64,000 bases of DNA from DASRHT01 sp035293765. GTDB taxonomy: Bacteria; Chloroflexota; Ktedonobacteria; Ktedonobacterales; Ktedonobacteraceae. The position numbers were made by a program, and so were the translations under genes. How positions within the stretch are numbered: the stretch's first letter is position 1; every line of letters begins with the position of its first letter. Below are positions 52,971 to 61,574 of the stretch, piece after piece. The stretch lies in the NCBI GenBank assembly GCA_035293765.1, contig DATGMF010000061.1:62001-126000 (forward strand), given 5' to 3'. The notes beneath the pieces are model-generated. The model was not told where the DNA came from. It made no database searches and saw only the letters and a list, made by a program, of their open reading frames with translations.

Positions 52971-53870
52971 ATGTCGCCGTGGTTTTTCAAACGCCCCTCG
53001 CGGAACAAAGTCATTACTCCCTCAGCTACAGCCTCGCCGCAGAAAGGCGCTCCTGGCCGGCGGTTCCGTGAAGATGTACCCTATGCCTTGCCCAAAGATC
53101 TGGAGGAGGGCCAGCGGCTCAATTTTCAACACTACATCATCCGCTATATCCTGCGCGGCACTCACGCCGTGCCCCTCGATCAATCTGTGAAAAATATCCT
53201 GGATGTTGGTAGCGGCACGGGCATCTGGGGCCACGAGATGGCGCAGGCGTTTCCTCTGGCTCGCGTCTATGGGCTTGATCTGGAGCCGCCTCAGACCGTC
53301 TCGCTGGCGGCTCCTGCGATATCGGTGCCTGATAATTATCATTTTATCCAGGGCAATGTGCTCAAAGGGCTGCCGTTTCCCGATAACATGTTCGATTATG
53401 TTCATCAACGCCTGCTTTTTCTGGGCGTTCCACAGAATAGCTGGCCCGCTGTTATCAAGGAGTTATCGCGAGTGACGCGACCGGGAGGATGGGTGGAGAT
53501 CTATGAGGCGGATATCCTATTTCCAGATGCCGGACCAGCCACGCGCGAACTCAACTCCTGGACAAGCCGGTTTATGGGGATGCGCGGGGTCGATACAACG
53601 CAGATGCGCCAATTGGGAAACCTGCTCAAACGACAGGGCTTGCGCAATGTCATCGCCCATACCTTCGAGGTGCCTCTGGGAAGCTGGGACCGCCTGGGAC
53701 AATTGCTGGAGAAGGATTACCTCAGCGGCATACGTGCCCTGAAGGAACCAGCCTGTGCTGCGCTTAAACTTTCCCCACAGAAGTACGAGCAGGTTTTGCT
53801 AACAGCCAGCAAGGAGTGGGCGCAAACTTGCGCCACGTATCGTCACTATCTGGCATATGGGCAAGCCTGA
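52971..53870 (+). CDS. SAM-dependent methyltransferase
   Basis: A 299-residue class I methyltransferase with motif ILDVGSGTGIWGHEMA, the acidic LDLEPPQ end and the VTRPGGWVEIYE strand typical of the family. The start is uncertain: the ATG at 52971 gives the natural-looking MSPWFFKRPSRNK start with AAAGGA about twelve bases before it, while the frame is open back to 52857. The substrate is unknown. It is convergent with gabT, only 11 bases apart. Confidence 0.75.
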   Translation: MSPWFFKRPSRNKVITPSATASPQKGAPGRRFREDVPYALPKDLEEGQRLNFQHYIIRYILRGTHAVPLDQSVKNILDVGSGTGIWGHEMAQAFPLARVYGLDLEPPQTVSLAAPAISVPDNYHFIQGNVLKGLPFPDNMFDYVHQRLLFLGVPQNSWPAVIKELSRVTRPGGWVEIYEADILFPDAGPATRELNSWTSRFMGMRGVDTTQMRQLGNLLKRQGLRNVIAHTFEVPLGSWDRLGQLLEKDYLSGIRALKEPACAALKLSPQKYEQVLLTASKEWAQTCATYRHYLAYGQA

Positions 53871-53881
53871 GGTAGAACTGA

Positions 53882-55231
53882 TTATCCCACAGAGGTTGGT
53901 ATGACCTCGTGAACCGTGGCAAGTGCGGCATCGATGATATCCAGCGCCTCCTGCAACTGCTCATCCGTGATGTTTAAAGGAACGAGCACGCGTACGATAT
54001 TATCGTACATGCCGGCTTTGATCAGCACCAGACCGAGCCTGTGGGCGACCGCGATAACCTCGCTGGCAGTATGCGCGTCAGGCTCTCTGGTTGCGCGGTC
54101 CTTCACAAACTCCATTGCCACCATGCCGCCCAGGCCGCGCACCTCGCCGATTGTCGGATAACGCTGTTGCAGTTGCGAGAAGCGTTCCATCACAATCTTG
54201 CCGATGGTTTGCGAGCGTGCGGCCAGATCTTCTTGTGCGTAAATATCAAGCACTGCCAGAGCAGCCGCACAGGCAACTGGATTGCCGCTATAGGTCCCGC
54301 CCAATGTGCCTGGCGGGGGAGCGTCCATAATTTCCGCGCGCCCTACAACGCCACTGATCGGCATGCCAGCGCCCATCGATTTGGCAATAAGCATCATATC
54401 GGGTTCCACCCCATCATGTTCAACTGCGAACATCTTACCTGTGCGGCAGAAGCCAGTCTGAATTTCATCGGCGATGAAAAGAATGCCATGTTTTTCGCAG
54501 AGAGCCTTGAGATCGCGCAAAAATCCCGGCGGGGCGATCATAAAGCCGCCCTCACCCTGAACGGGCTCAATCACGACGGCGGCCACCTGGTCCGGGGCCA
54601 CTTCGCCGGTGAACATGCGCTCAAGCTCCTGGATGCAGAATTGTGAAGCTGCTGCGGGGGTCATCTGCATACGGTAGGGATAGGGGAAAGGAGCTCGATA
54701 GACTTCAGGGGCGTAGGGGCCGAAACGATATTTATACGGCTTGACTTTGGCGGTCATCGTCATCGTCATCAGCGTGCGTCCATGATAGGCGTTGTCAAAG
54801 GTAATGATGGCCGGTCGTCCTGTGGCATAGCGTGCAATCTTGACCGCGTTCTCCACAGCTTCCGCGCCGCTATTAAAGAAAATCGCTTTTTTGGCAAACT
54901 TGCCAGGGGTAATATTGACGATCCGCTCTGCCAGGGCAATATATGGCTCGTACATCATCACGCTAAAGCAGGTATGGGTAAATTTCTCGGCCTGCTCTGT
55001 GATAGCCTTAACCACCTGTGGGCGGCTGTGTCCCATGTTCATTGAACCAATGCCGCCGGCGAAATCGATAAAACGGTTGCCGTCCACATCTTCTATGATG
55101 GCCCCATTGGCCTTCGCTGCAAAAACGCTCATCGTGGAGGCGACGCCGCGAGCAACGAACTCCTGCCGACGGGCCAGTAGTTCCTGCGATTTCGCCCCAG
55201 GAATGTTCAAATGTGCTTTGCTGTTGGTCAT
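53882..55231 (-). CDS. gabT: 4-aminobutyrate aminotransferase
   Basis: A 449-residue class III PLP aminotransferase. The PLP-binding lysine is K284 in MLIAKSMGAGMP; the FFNSGAEAVENAVKIAR and AYHGRT motifs are those of GabT. It transfers the amino group of 4-aminobutyrate to 2-oxoglutarate, giving succinate semialdehyde and glutamate. No succinate semialdehyde dehydrogenase or permease adjoins it. AGGAGG precedes the ATG at 55231. Other omega-aminotransferases of class III (for example acetylornithine) have different flanking motifs, so GabT or a close relative is favoured. Confidence 0.85.
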   Translation of the reverse strand: MTNSKAHLNIPGAKSQELLARRQEFVARGVASTMSVFAAKANGAIIEDVDGNRFIDFAGGIGSMNMGHSRPQVVKAITEQAEKFTHTCFSVMMYEPYIALAERIVNITPGKFAKKAIFFNSGAEAVENAVKIARYATGRPAIITFDNAYHGRTLMTMTMTAKVKPYKYRFGPYAPEVYRAPFPYPYRMQMTPAAASQFCIQELERMFTGEVAPDQVAAVVIEPVQGEGGFMIAPPGFLRDLKALCEKHGILFIADEIQTGFCRTGKMFAVEHDGVEPDMMLIAKSMGAGMPISGVVGRAEIMDAPPPGTLGGTYSGNPVACAAALAVLDIYAQEDLAARSQTIGKIVMERFSQLQQRYPTIGEVRGLGGMVAMEFVKDRATREPDAHTASEVIAVAHRLGLVLIKAGMYDNIVRVLVPLNITDEQLQEALDIIDAALATVHEVIPTSVG

Positions 55232-55267
55232 GAGGTGCCTCCTTGATTAGAAAATAAATGATTGGTT

Positions 55268-55310
55268 GAGGGTAAAGCAGTGCAGCAACAAGAGCTACTA
55301 CTTTACCCTC
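55268..55310 (-). terminator. Terminator hairpin between DUF2690 gene and gabT
   Basis: GAGGGTAAAG at 55268-55277 pairs perfectly with CTTTACCCTC at 55301-55310. It would end the transcript of the secreted protein before gabT. Confidence 0.6.
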
Positions 55311-55372
55311 ATTCTATCATACTTTCTAAATGACACTTTGTCTCGGTGCGATTCGTCTCGCGCTGTTAAAGG

Positions 55373-55942
55373 TTAGTTGCAAGGAAGCACACTCTGATCC
55401 TGCGTCACGCAGCCAAAGAAGTTCGTGCCGTTTTGCTGGATCTCGCCACCGGCCAGGGCAGGAACATCGGGAGCCCAGACCATATTGGTGAAGGCGCTCG
55501 TTGATACCACAAAACCATTGCAACTGACAGGTTCACATTCAGAAACCTTTGGGCCATCAACTCCGCTTGCACGCGTCACAATAGCTGCTAGCGGAACTGA
55601 ACCAATGGAACTCACGACTTGTGCCCAATTAGTACCACATGCCGATGAGAAGCGGAGGTTGATGGTCCCAATGCGCTGCCCTGAGCCGTTAAAAATTCCC
55701 CCGCTCAGCACCGTACTGGCAGTAGCCGAACATCCTGTCTGAACAGGATCACGGCCTGTGCAACCATTGCCAGAACAGGTGACTGCTGGCTGAAAAGCAG
55801 TGGTAGGAGCCAGATGAGCGTGGACATGGCTTTGTTGCATCTTCACCATCTGTTGCGTGCTGGCAGCGAAAGCTGGACCTGGAAGCGAAAAGAGCGCGAG
55901 CAGAAGTAGCGTGGTGAATGGGAGGAGAAAAAACTTCTTCAA
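55373..55942 (-). CDS. Secreted DUF2690 protein
   Basis: A 189-residue exported protein. Residues 1-26 form a Sec signal peptide (MKKFF, a Leu-rich core, and an AFA cleavage site before ASTQQ). The mature domain has the DUF2690 pattern: CSGNGCTGRDPVQTGCSATASTV followed by LRFSSACGTNWAQV, with pairs of conserved cysteines that probably form disulphides. Such proteins are common in spore-forming actinomycetes and Ktedonobacteria; the function is unknown. Confidence 0.8.
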   Translation of the reverse strand: MKKFFLLPFTTLLLLALFSLPGPAFAASTQQMVKMQQSHVHAHLAPTTAFQPAVTCSGNGCTGRDPVQTGCSATASTVLSGGIFNGSGQRIGTINLRFSSACGTNWAQVVSSIGSVPLAAIVTRASGVDGPKVSECEPVSCNGFVVSTSAFTNMVWAPDVPALAGGEIQQNGTNFFGCVTQDQSVLPCN

Positions 55943-56342
55943 GACGGTATCCCTTTCTGTCAGGTAAGTAAAAAGTGGTCCACTAAAAAAGACTCCATAC
56001 GAATTTTCTAAGCCACTTCAGTGCATCTGCTTTTTTAACTTGTATTGCTCCTCAATTTTATGAAGAGATAAGGTGAAGCAGAAACACTTTCACTTCGTGA
56101 CAATACCGTATTTCATTTAGTGAAGTGAATACCATCTATACCATTGTAGTATGCCATCTAAGCCATATACCTGTATTAATGGAGAAAAAGAGCATTTAAT
56201 AAATACATCGAAAAATTATGTGAAAGCCGTTTTATCTGATAGATAACAAAAAAACAGTTTTGCATTTCATATTTCAAAAGGAAAACCGTCTATTTCAGGT
56301 GATATATCATTTGTGCCATTTTCTCAAGGAAGGAGAATGCCG
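55943..56342. promoter_or_regulatory. AT-rich divergent regulatory region
   Basis: A 400-base AT-rich gap between divergent genes. TTTCACTTCGTGA and TTTAGTGAAGTGAA around 56088-56130 form an inverted arrangement of CACTT/AAGTG half-sites, a plausible operator. No gene was seen. Confidence 0.35.
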
Positions 56343-57671
56343 GTGAAAACGACTACAAGAATGCGTTTGGCTGAGGAGCGCAGAGGTCGCGGCTGGTCTC
56401 AGCAAGATGTCGCTGATCAGGTCGGAACGACTCAGCATAACGTCAGTCGCTGGGAATCGGGAACGACGACTCCCAGCCCGTATTTCCGCGCAAAACTCTG
56501 TGAACTGTTTGGTAAGTCGGCCCTGGAACTGGATTTGATAGCAGAAGAAAGAACGGAGAGAAGCAAAGAACCTGTTGCTGAGAGCCAGGTCTCGGGCAAC
56601 GTACCCGGTGAACGAGCGCCAGCGGTCCCCGCTGTCCCAGACATGAAGAACCGCTGGCGTTTCTCAAGGCGTCTCCTCATGCTAGGGCTGATAGCAGGGG
56701 TCGGGGGAGGGGTGGCTTATTGGGAAACGCTCCTGCATCGTGCGAGCCCTGTCGCTCCTGGTGAAACTGGTGCGCTGATCTACACCTACCACACACATCC
56801 ACCCACGAGTGTCAATGACGTTAAATGGTCCCCTGACGGGCAGTTAATTGCCTGTGCCAATGGCGACAAGACCGCACAGATTCTAGAAGCAACGGCAGGG
56901 TTGCCGAGGCTGACATATCGGGAACATACCGGGTTTGTCAATAGCCTCTCCTGGTCTCCAAATCAGCCTTTGATTGCCTCAGCCAGTGGAGATACCACAG
57001 TACAGATTTGGAAAAGTGCTAATGGGGAACAGGTATCGACCTATCGTGGACATTCCCAGTCAGTGTGGTGTGTAGCCTGGTCCCCGGATGGAACGCTTCT
57101 TGCTTCAGGTGGTAGGGATAAAATCGTTCAGGTTTGGGAGGCCCTTACGGGGCAGCTCATCACCACCTACCGCAGCCATACAAAGGGAGTTTGGGCAGTC
57201 GCCTGGTCCCCTGATGGTCAAAGTATTGCCTCGGGAGGCGAAGATGGGAGAATCAGGGTTTGGGAGTCCCTCACTGGGCGGGAAAGCGACACGTTTGTGT
57301 ATGAAGGAAATCCGAACGCGACACTCTTTGAGCTCGCCTGGTCCCCGGATGGTGCGCGTATTGCTTCGGCCAATGCAGATGGCACCGTTCAGATCTGGGA
57401 TGCCCTGACAGGTGGTCATATGCTCACTTTGCAGGGGCACAGGAATTCGGTACAAACAGTGAAGTGGTCCTTTGATGGTTCCTTGCTTGCATCAGGCAGT
57501 CTGGATAAAACGGTTCGTATCTGGAATGCGCAAACGGGCAAGCAGGTGGCGATCTTTACCTCTCATACTGATGAGGTGTATGCAGTGACCTGGGCGCCAG
57601 GAGGGGATCTTCTTGCGTCAGGGAGCAAAGATACAACCATGCGGGTCCATCAGTTCAAGTCCAAAGGGTAG
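56343..57671 (+). CDS. Membrane-anchored XRE-WD40 protein
   Basis: A 442-residue protein starting at GTG 56343, seven bases after GGAAGGAG; the ATG at 56337 is too close to that site. Residues 5-65 are an XRE helix-turn-helix (EERRGRGWSQQDVADQVGTTQHNVSRWE). A single membrane helix (LLMLGLIAGVGGGVAYWETLL) lies near residue 115, and seven WD40 repeats fill the rest (WSPDGxxIASxxxDxTVxxW pattern). The HTH would face the cytoplasm and the propeller the outside, so the protein could transduce an external signal to DNA without a separate kinase. This design is frequent in Ktedonobacteria. Confidence 0.85.
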   Translation: MKTTTRMRLAEERRGRGWSQQDVADQVGTTQHNVSRWESGTTTPSPYFRAKLCELFGKSALELDLIAEERTERSKEPVAESQVSGNVPGERAPAVPAVPDMKNRWRFSRRLLMLGLIAGVGGGVAYWETLLHRASPVAPGETGALIYTYHTHPPTSVNDVKWSPDGQLIACANGDKTAQILEATAGLPRLTYREHTGFVNSLSWSPNQPLIASASGDTTVQIWKSANGEQVSTYRGHSQSVWCVAWSPDGTLLASGGRDKIVQVWEALTGQLITTYRSHTKGVWAVAWSPDGQSIASGGEDGRIRVWESLTGRESDTFVYEGNPNATLFELAWSPDGARIASANADGTVQIWDALTGGHMLTLQGHRNSVQTVKWSFDGSLLASGSLDKTVRIWNAQTGKQVAIFTSHTDEVYAVTWAPGGDLLASGSKDTTMRVHQFKSKG

Positions 57672-57733
57672 GTTTTCCTTTTTGCAATGTCATACTGAAT
57701 AGCAAGATTTACTCTAATCGGCTCAATTAGATG

Positions 57734-57776
57734 ATCGGCACAGTTTTTGCCAGGATAGCAATGTAACTGTGCCGAT
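57734..57776. terminator. Hairpin with 12-bp perfect stem
   Basis: ATCGGCACAGTT at 57734-57745 pairs perfectly with AACTGTGCCGAT at 57765-57776. It lies between convergent genes (XRE-WD40 and the HhH protein), so it can serve both. Confidence 0.6.
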
Positions 57777-57882
57777 GGGCAAGATGAACTCCTCAATACG
57801 TTGAACTTCTCGAAGAGAGCCAGAAAGCCGACGAATTCGAAGGCGAGAAGGCTATTGTCCAGGTTTATGAACAACATTGTGG

Positions 57883-58503
57883 TTATGCAGCGCCTCCTAG
57901 CGGCTGCTCTTTGTCCTTGTCTTTTTTCAACAGCTTCTCCGCTGCTGCCTTCAGACGAGCCTCGCTGCGAACGCCGAAACCTGGCAATTTGCGGATTTGT
58001 TGCTGCTGAGCTGCCCACCAGAGCTTCTTGGGCGAATCGATGCCTAACTCTTCATGCAGGCGAATGGCGGTGTAGGGGCCAATGTGCTCGATAGACATCA
58101 GGGTGCGAACGCCCGCCGGTAATGTTTGCATGCAAAGGCCATTCTGGAAAGTCATGGTGCCAAGCTGAACAAGCTCCGCAATACGCATGCGCAGGCGTTC
58201 CCCCAGCCCTGGGATGGGCAGCGTTTCGCCGCGGGTAAGAATATCGGCGGCGGGCTCCGGCAGGTCCAGTACGCCGCGAGCTGCGTTGCGATATGCCTGA
58301 ATGCGATATGGGTTGCCATTTTGCGCTTCGATCAGATCGGCAATGCCTGAAAGGACTTCAGCGATCTGGCGATTAGTCACCTTTGGACGCACCTCCGGCT
58401 CAAGCTCCATTCCCGGCAGCGCTGGCTGCGTTGGCCGTTTGCTCCCTCTACTCTGTCTCGTTGGCAAAATCTGTATTGTCTGGGTAAGCTGCATGATGCT
58501 CAT
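57883..58503 (-). CDS. Helix-hairpin-helix protein, PolX N-terminal-like
   Basis: A 206-residue DNA-binding protein. Residues about 40-95 resemble the 8-kDa domain of family X polymerase: VTNRQIAEVLSGIADLIEAQNGNPYRIQAYRNAARGV. The segments around LPIPGLGERLRMRIAEL and SIEHIGPYTAIRLHEELG are HhH motifs. The polymerase palm is absent, so it is not a full PolX; it probably binds nicked or gapped DNA. The C-terminus is Lys-rich. Two in-frame Met codons at the start (58503 and 58494) are both possible. Confidence 0.75.
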   Translation of the reverse strand: MSIMQLTQTIQILPTRQSRGSKRPTQPALPGMELEPEVRPKVTNRQIAEVLSGIADLIEAQNGNPYRIQAYRNAARGVLDLPEPAADILTRGETLPIPGLGERLRMRIAELVQLGTMTFQNGLCMQTLPAGVRTLMSIEHIGPYTAIRLHEELGIDSPKKLWWAAQQQQIRKLPGFGVRSEARLKAAAEKLLKKDKDKEQPLGGAA

Positions 58504-58694
58504 ATGGTCTGTGCCCCCCTTCTTCTACGGGCGCATTCTTCTCTACTCTCTCTACCTACTTATTCTTTCAGATAGGCAAAAACATGGTAAAAACCGTGCC
58601 TTAGTGTACAAACTACATTGAAATCATGTTCTAATTATACCATGAAACAAGTCAGTCGTCAAATATGCTGCATAGCGGCAATTGTGCTTTTATA

Positions 58695-58879
58695 AGATCG
58701 TGAACAGGTCTTCGCAGATGCCGTCGCAGGCTCTGACTGCTCGCGCCGAAGGCGCTCACTGGGAGAGGAAGGTGCCAGGTGTGGGCGCGCCCACACCTGG
58801 CACCTTCCTCTCCCGAACGGCTCGCATGCGAGCCGTTCGGGATGAAAAGACAACGTTTGAGAAACCCTAAGGTCATGAA
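58695..58879. mobile_element. MITE copy A (diverged), with degenerate 10-bp target duplication
   Basis: The element spans 58705-58869. It contains a perfect 54-bp palindrome at 58761-58814 and a second hairpin (CGAACGGCTCGC). Its ends are diverged copies of the 19-bp ends of the element at 61336. The flanks AGATCGTGAA (58695) and AGGTCATGAA (58870) match at eight of ten positions, an aged duplication. It has no gene. Confidence 0.8.
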
Positions 58880-58888
58880 GTACGCCCC

Positions 58889-58917
58889 TTGTCCAAAGGC
58901 TGAGCTGACTATACAAT
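58889..58917 (+). promoter_or_regulatory. Promoter of the M20 peptidase gene
   Basis: TTGTCC at 58889-58894 and TACAAT at 58912-58917 are separated by 17 bases. Transcription would start near 58924, 30 bases before the ATG. It lies just right of the MITE at 58705-58869 and is probably unaffected by it. Confidence 0.45.
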
Positions 58918-58953
58918 AAGGGGAAGTGTCCGAAATAGAATAAGGAGAGCTAC

Positions 58954-60081
58954 ATGAGCGAGGTTACTGATCTGTTACGCCAACTGGTGGCTATAGACTC
59001 TATTAACCCTTCTCTGGTGCCGGGGGGAGCGGGCGAGGACGAGATTGCTCGTTTTGTTGCAGGCTGGCTTGAAAATGCTGGTCTGGAAGTGCAGATAGAC
59101 GAGGTATTGCCTGGACGCCCTAACGTCATCGGCGTTGCGCGCGGCCTGGGGGGGGGTCGTTCTTTGCTGCTCAATGCTCATATGGATACCGTGGGGGTGG
59201 ATGGAATGGAACGTCCCCACGAGCCTTATATCGTTGATAATCGTCTATATGGACGCGGCGCTTTTGATATGAAGGGTGGCCTTGCCGCCATTATGCAGGC
59301 TGCTAAAGAGGCCAAAAAGCTGCAACTGCACGGCGATGTGATAGTAACCGCCGTCATGGACGAGGAATACGCCAGCGCCGGGACGCAATCCATTGTGAAG
59401 CGTTGGAAAGCGGATGCGGCTATCGTGACCGAACCTTCAGGTCTGGATATTTGTATCGCTCATAAGGGCTTTGCCTGGTTTGAGATTGAAACAAGCGGCG
59501 TGGCGGCTCATGGCTCTTTGCCGGAGGTGGGCGTTGACGCGATTGCGAAGATGGGTAAGATACTGGTGGGCCTGGAGGAGCTAGAGCGTTCTTTGCGCGC
59601 TAAACCATCTCACCCTTTATTGGGCAGTGGCTCGGTGCATGCCTCGTTGATTGAGGGTGGGCAGGAGCTTTCGAGCTATCCCCAACGCTGTGTGCTGGGC
59701 CTGGAGCGCAGGACGGTCCCCGGCGAGCTCAGTGTAGAAGCAGAGATGCAGGAGTTGATTGATCAGGCGGGACGCTCCGATCCGAATTTCAAAGCTACAT
59801 TGAGAGCAGGACTGGTGCGCCAGCCATTTGAGGTATCCGAGGATGAAGCCATCGTGCGGATTGTACGTAATCAGGCGAGGCGTATTCTCAATTGTGAGCC
59901 CGCCATTATTAGCGCTGCGGCATGGATGGATTCGGCGCTGCTCTCCTCTGTCGGCATCCCAACGGTGGTATTTGGGCCGGGCGGGGAAGGTGCGCACGCG
60001 GTAGAAGAATGGGCTGATCTTGAGCAGTTGCAGCGTTGCACAGAGATATTGCTAGCAACCATCCAGCACTTTTGCGCGTGA
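58954..60081 (+). CDS. M20-family metallopeptidase / deacylase (ArgE/DapE type)
   Basis: A 375-residue M20 hydrolase. The first metal motif is NAHMDTVG (H76, D78), followed by GRGAFDMKGG, MDEEYASAG, and the closing GPGGEGAHAVEEW metal ligand. The inserted dimerisation domain (about 170-290) carries HGSLPEVGVDAI. Such enzymes cleave N-acyl amino acids or succinyl-diaminopimelate; the substrate is not fixed by sequence alone. AAGGAG lies before the ATG. Transcription ends at a 16-bp stem terminator at 60097. Confidence 0.85.
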   Translation: MSEVTDLLRQLVAIDSINPSLVPGGAGEDEIARFVAGWLENAGLEVQIDEVLPGRPNVIGVARGLGGGRSLLLNAHMDTVGVDGMERPHEPYIVDNRLYGRGAFDMKGGLAAIMQAAKEAKKLQLHGDVIVTAVMDEEYASAGTQSIVKRWKADAAIVTEPSGLDICIAHKGFAWFEIETSGVAAHGSLPEVGVDAIAKMGKILVGLEELERSLRAKPSHPLLGSGSVHASLIEGGQELSSYPQRCVLGLERRTVPGELSVEAEMQELIDQAGRSDPNFKATLRAGLVRQPFEVSEDEAIVRIVRNQARRILNCEPAIISAAAWMDSALLSSVGIPTVVFGPGGEGAHAVEEWADLEQLQRCTEILLATIQHFCA

Positions 60082-60096
60082 TTGACAAACATTTCG

Positions 60097-60139
60097 AAGA
60101 AGCGACTTGAGATGTTTTCGACGTCTCAAGTCGCTTCTT
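60097..60139. terminator. 16-bp perfect stem terminator
   Basis: AAGAAGCGACTTGAGA at 60097-60112 pairs perfectly with TCTCAAGTCGCTTCTT at 60124-60139, followed by TGTTTTG. It ends the M20 gene transcript, 15 bases after the stop. Confidence 0.8.
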
Positions 60140-60294
60140 TGTTTTGCCGACCCTTTTTACCGACATCACTATTTCAAGAGAAGTGTCACCGTTGAGCTAC
60201 CCTGATACGTGACAAATTTGGTGGTGTAGTGGGACGGGAGGGGGATACCACTGGCTGTAAAAGGAAATTTTTCCATTACTGAGGAGCTATATAT

Positions 60295-61323
60295 ATGTCA
60301 TATCGTGCTGTACGGATTGATCAGGACCCGCTCAACTACTTTCTGCAGCCAGGCGATAAAGCGCCGCATGTGCGCGTTTCGGATATTGTGCTGCGCGAGA
60401 ATAAAAGCCCTAAAGAAGTATTCGCGCATATGATTCGCATTGCGACCGGCAGTAAATGGAGCCATTCTGCCATTTTCTATTTGGTCAGTAATCCCCAGAA
60501 GGGTTTTGATAATACGTTTCTGGTCGAGGCGCTCACCAAAGGCGTGCATATCGCAAGCTGGCGTAACGAGGTGATCCCGTTCGAGCAGTTCACTGTTGGC
60601 ATTAAGCGCCCCTGCCTGGATTGGTATGTGGAAACGCCTTACGAGGCTTCTCAGCACGATCCCTGTAATCCGAGAGATGTGCATGGCGTTGCATATCTGC
60701 ATCATGTACGGGGAATAGCGATGGACCAGCTTAACGGTCTCTATGACCATAAAACGGTGCTTGAGCTTACAGCGTTATATGCCGAGCGTGTAGCCAGACG
60801 CCATCTGAGTATGCTTCCCCAGGTTGCCGAAGCTGCCGATGCAGTTGCGAACTTTTTTAAGCAATGGGATGCGAAAAGTTCCTCGGCTGAGTCAATGCTG
60901 CGTTTCATCTGTAGCGGGTTGGTGCAGTATAGCTTTTTCGAAGCGTTGCGCATACGCATTAAAAATGATATCGACGTTCCTGAAAATAGGGAAGCTGCAC
61001 TGAGTAATTTGAGCAATATGCATCGTGTCATTTTTCGCGAAGATCCCGATAACGTTATTCCGACCTACATTCGGCAGGTGCAGGAGGGCAAGCTGGATAT
61101 TCACGATCCCGCGCCGGAGGATGTGCTGGACCTGCTCAAAACCGCTACCCCGGCTGACTTCAACAACAGTCCGAATCTGGAATGGCGCTATGTGATTCTC
61201 AAAGGCGTCGTCTGGCAGATTAGCAGAGCACCCGAAGATTATCATCCGCAGAGCGAAGACGAGGCAAACGTGCTGGAACTGCTCGGCCCGGAGCACCCCA
61301 GCGTGGATAAAATGGACAAGTAG
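60295..61323 (+). CDS. YiiX/NlpC-P60-like cysteine peptidase
   Basis: A 342-residue protein of the permuted NlpC/P60 (YiiX/YebB) type. In this group the conserved His precedes the Cys: H57 in SKWSHSAIFYLV and C206 in RFICSGLVQYSF. Permuted NlpC proteins act on lipids, peptides or isopeptide bonds, not always on cell walls, and no signal peptide is present here, so an intracellular role is likely. The last 120 residues are an extra acidic helical region. No partner gene lies next to it. Confidence 0.75.
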   Translation: MSYRAVRIDQDPLNYFLQPGDKAPHVRVSDIVLRENKSPKEVFAHMIRIATGSKWSHSAIFYLVSNPQKGFDNTFLVEALTKGVHIASWRNEVIPFEQFTVGIKRPCLDWYVETPYEASQHDPCNPRDVHGVAYLHHVRGIAMDQLNGLYDHKTVLELTALYAERVARRHLSMLPQVAEAADAVANFFKQWDAKSSSAESMLRFICSGLVQYSFFEALRIRIKNDIDVPENREAALSNLSNMHRVIFREDPDNVIPTYIRQVQEGKLDIHDPAPEDVLDLLKTATPADFNNSPNLEWRYVILKGVVWQISRAPEDYHPQSEDEANVLELLGPEHPSVDKMDK

Positions 61324-61325
61324 TA

Positions 61326-61511
61326 TGATCAATCTCAGGGCTTCTCAGAAGTTGCTGCACACTCTGACTGCTCGCGCCTTTGGCGCTCATAGGGAGAGGA
61401 AGATGCAGGCTGTGGGCGCAGCCCACAGCCTGCATCTTCCTCTCCAGAACGGCTCGCTTGCGAGCCGTTCTGTATGAAAAAACAACTTTTGAGAAGCCCT
61501 GTGATCAATCT
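61326..61511. mobile_element. MITE copy B with 19-bp inverted ends and perfect 10-bp target duplication
   Basis: The element spans 61336-61501 (166 bp). The ends CAGGGCTTCTCAGAAGTTG and CAACTTTTGAGAAGCCCTG are inverted repeats with one mismatch. TGATCAATCT at 61326-61335 and 61502-61511 is an exact 10-bp direct duplication. Inside are a 25-bp perfect stem (61393-61417 with 61421-61445) and the GAACGGCTCGC hairpin. It encodes nothing. Confidence 0.9.
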
Positions 61512-61520
61512 AAAAACCGC

Positions 61521-61550
61521 TTGACAAATCACAACCTCTGTGGGTATGAT
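61521..61550 (+). promoter_or_regulatory. Promoter of the T-box/valS transcript
   Basis: TTGACA at 61521-61526 and TATGAT at 61545-61550 have 18 bases between them, a strong vegetative promoter. It starts ten bases right of the MITE copy B target duplication. Transcription would start about 61557, giving a leader of some 300 bases. Confidence 0.75.
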
Positions 61551-61574
61551 TGGATCAGAAAAATAATCAAAGAC

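Noticed and set aside
57650..58018. 122-residue minus-strand frame
   Set aside because: It overlaps the certain HhH gene in another frame and spans the terminator hairpin.
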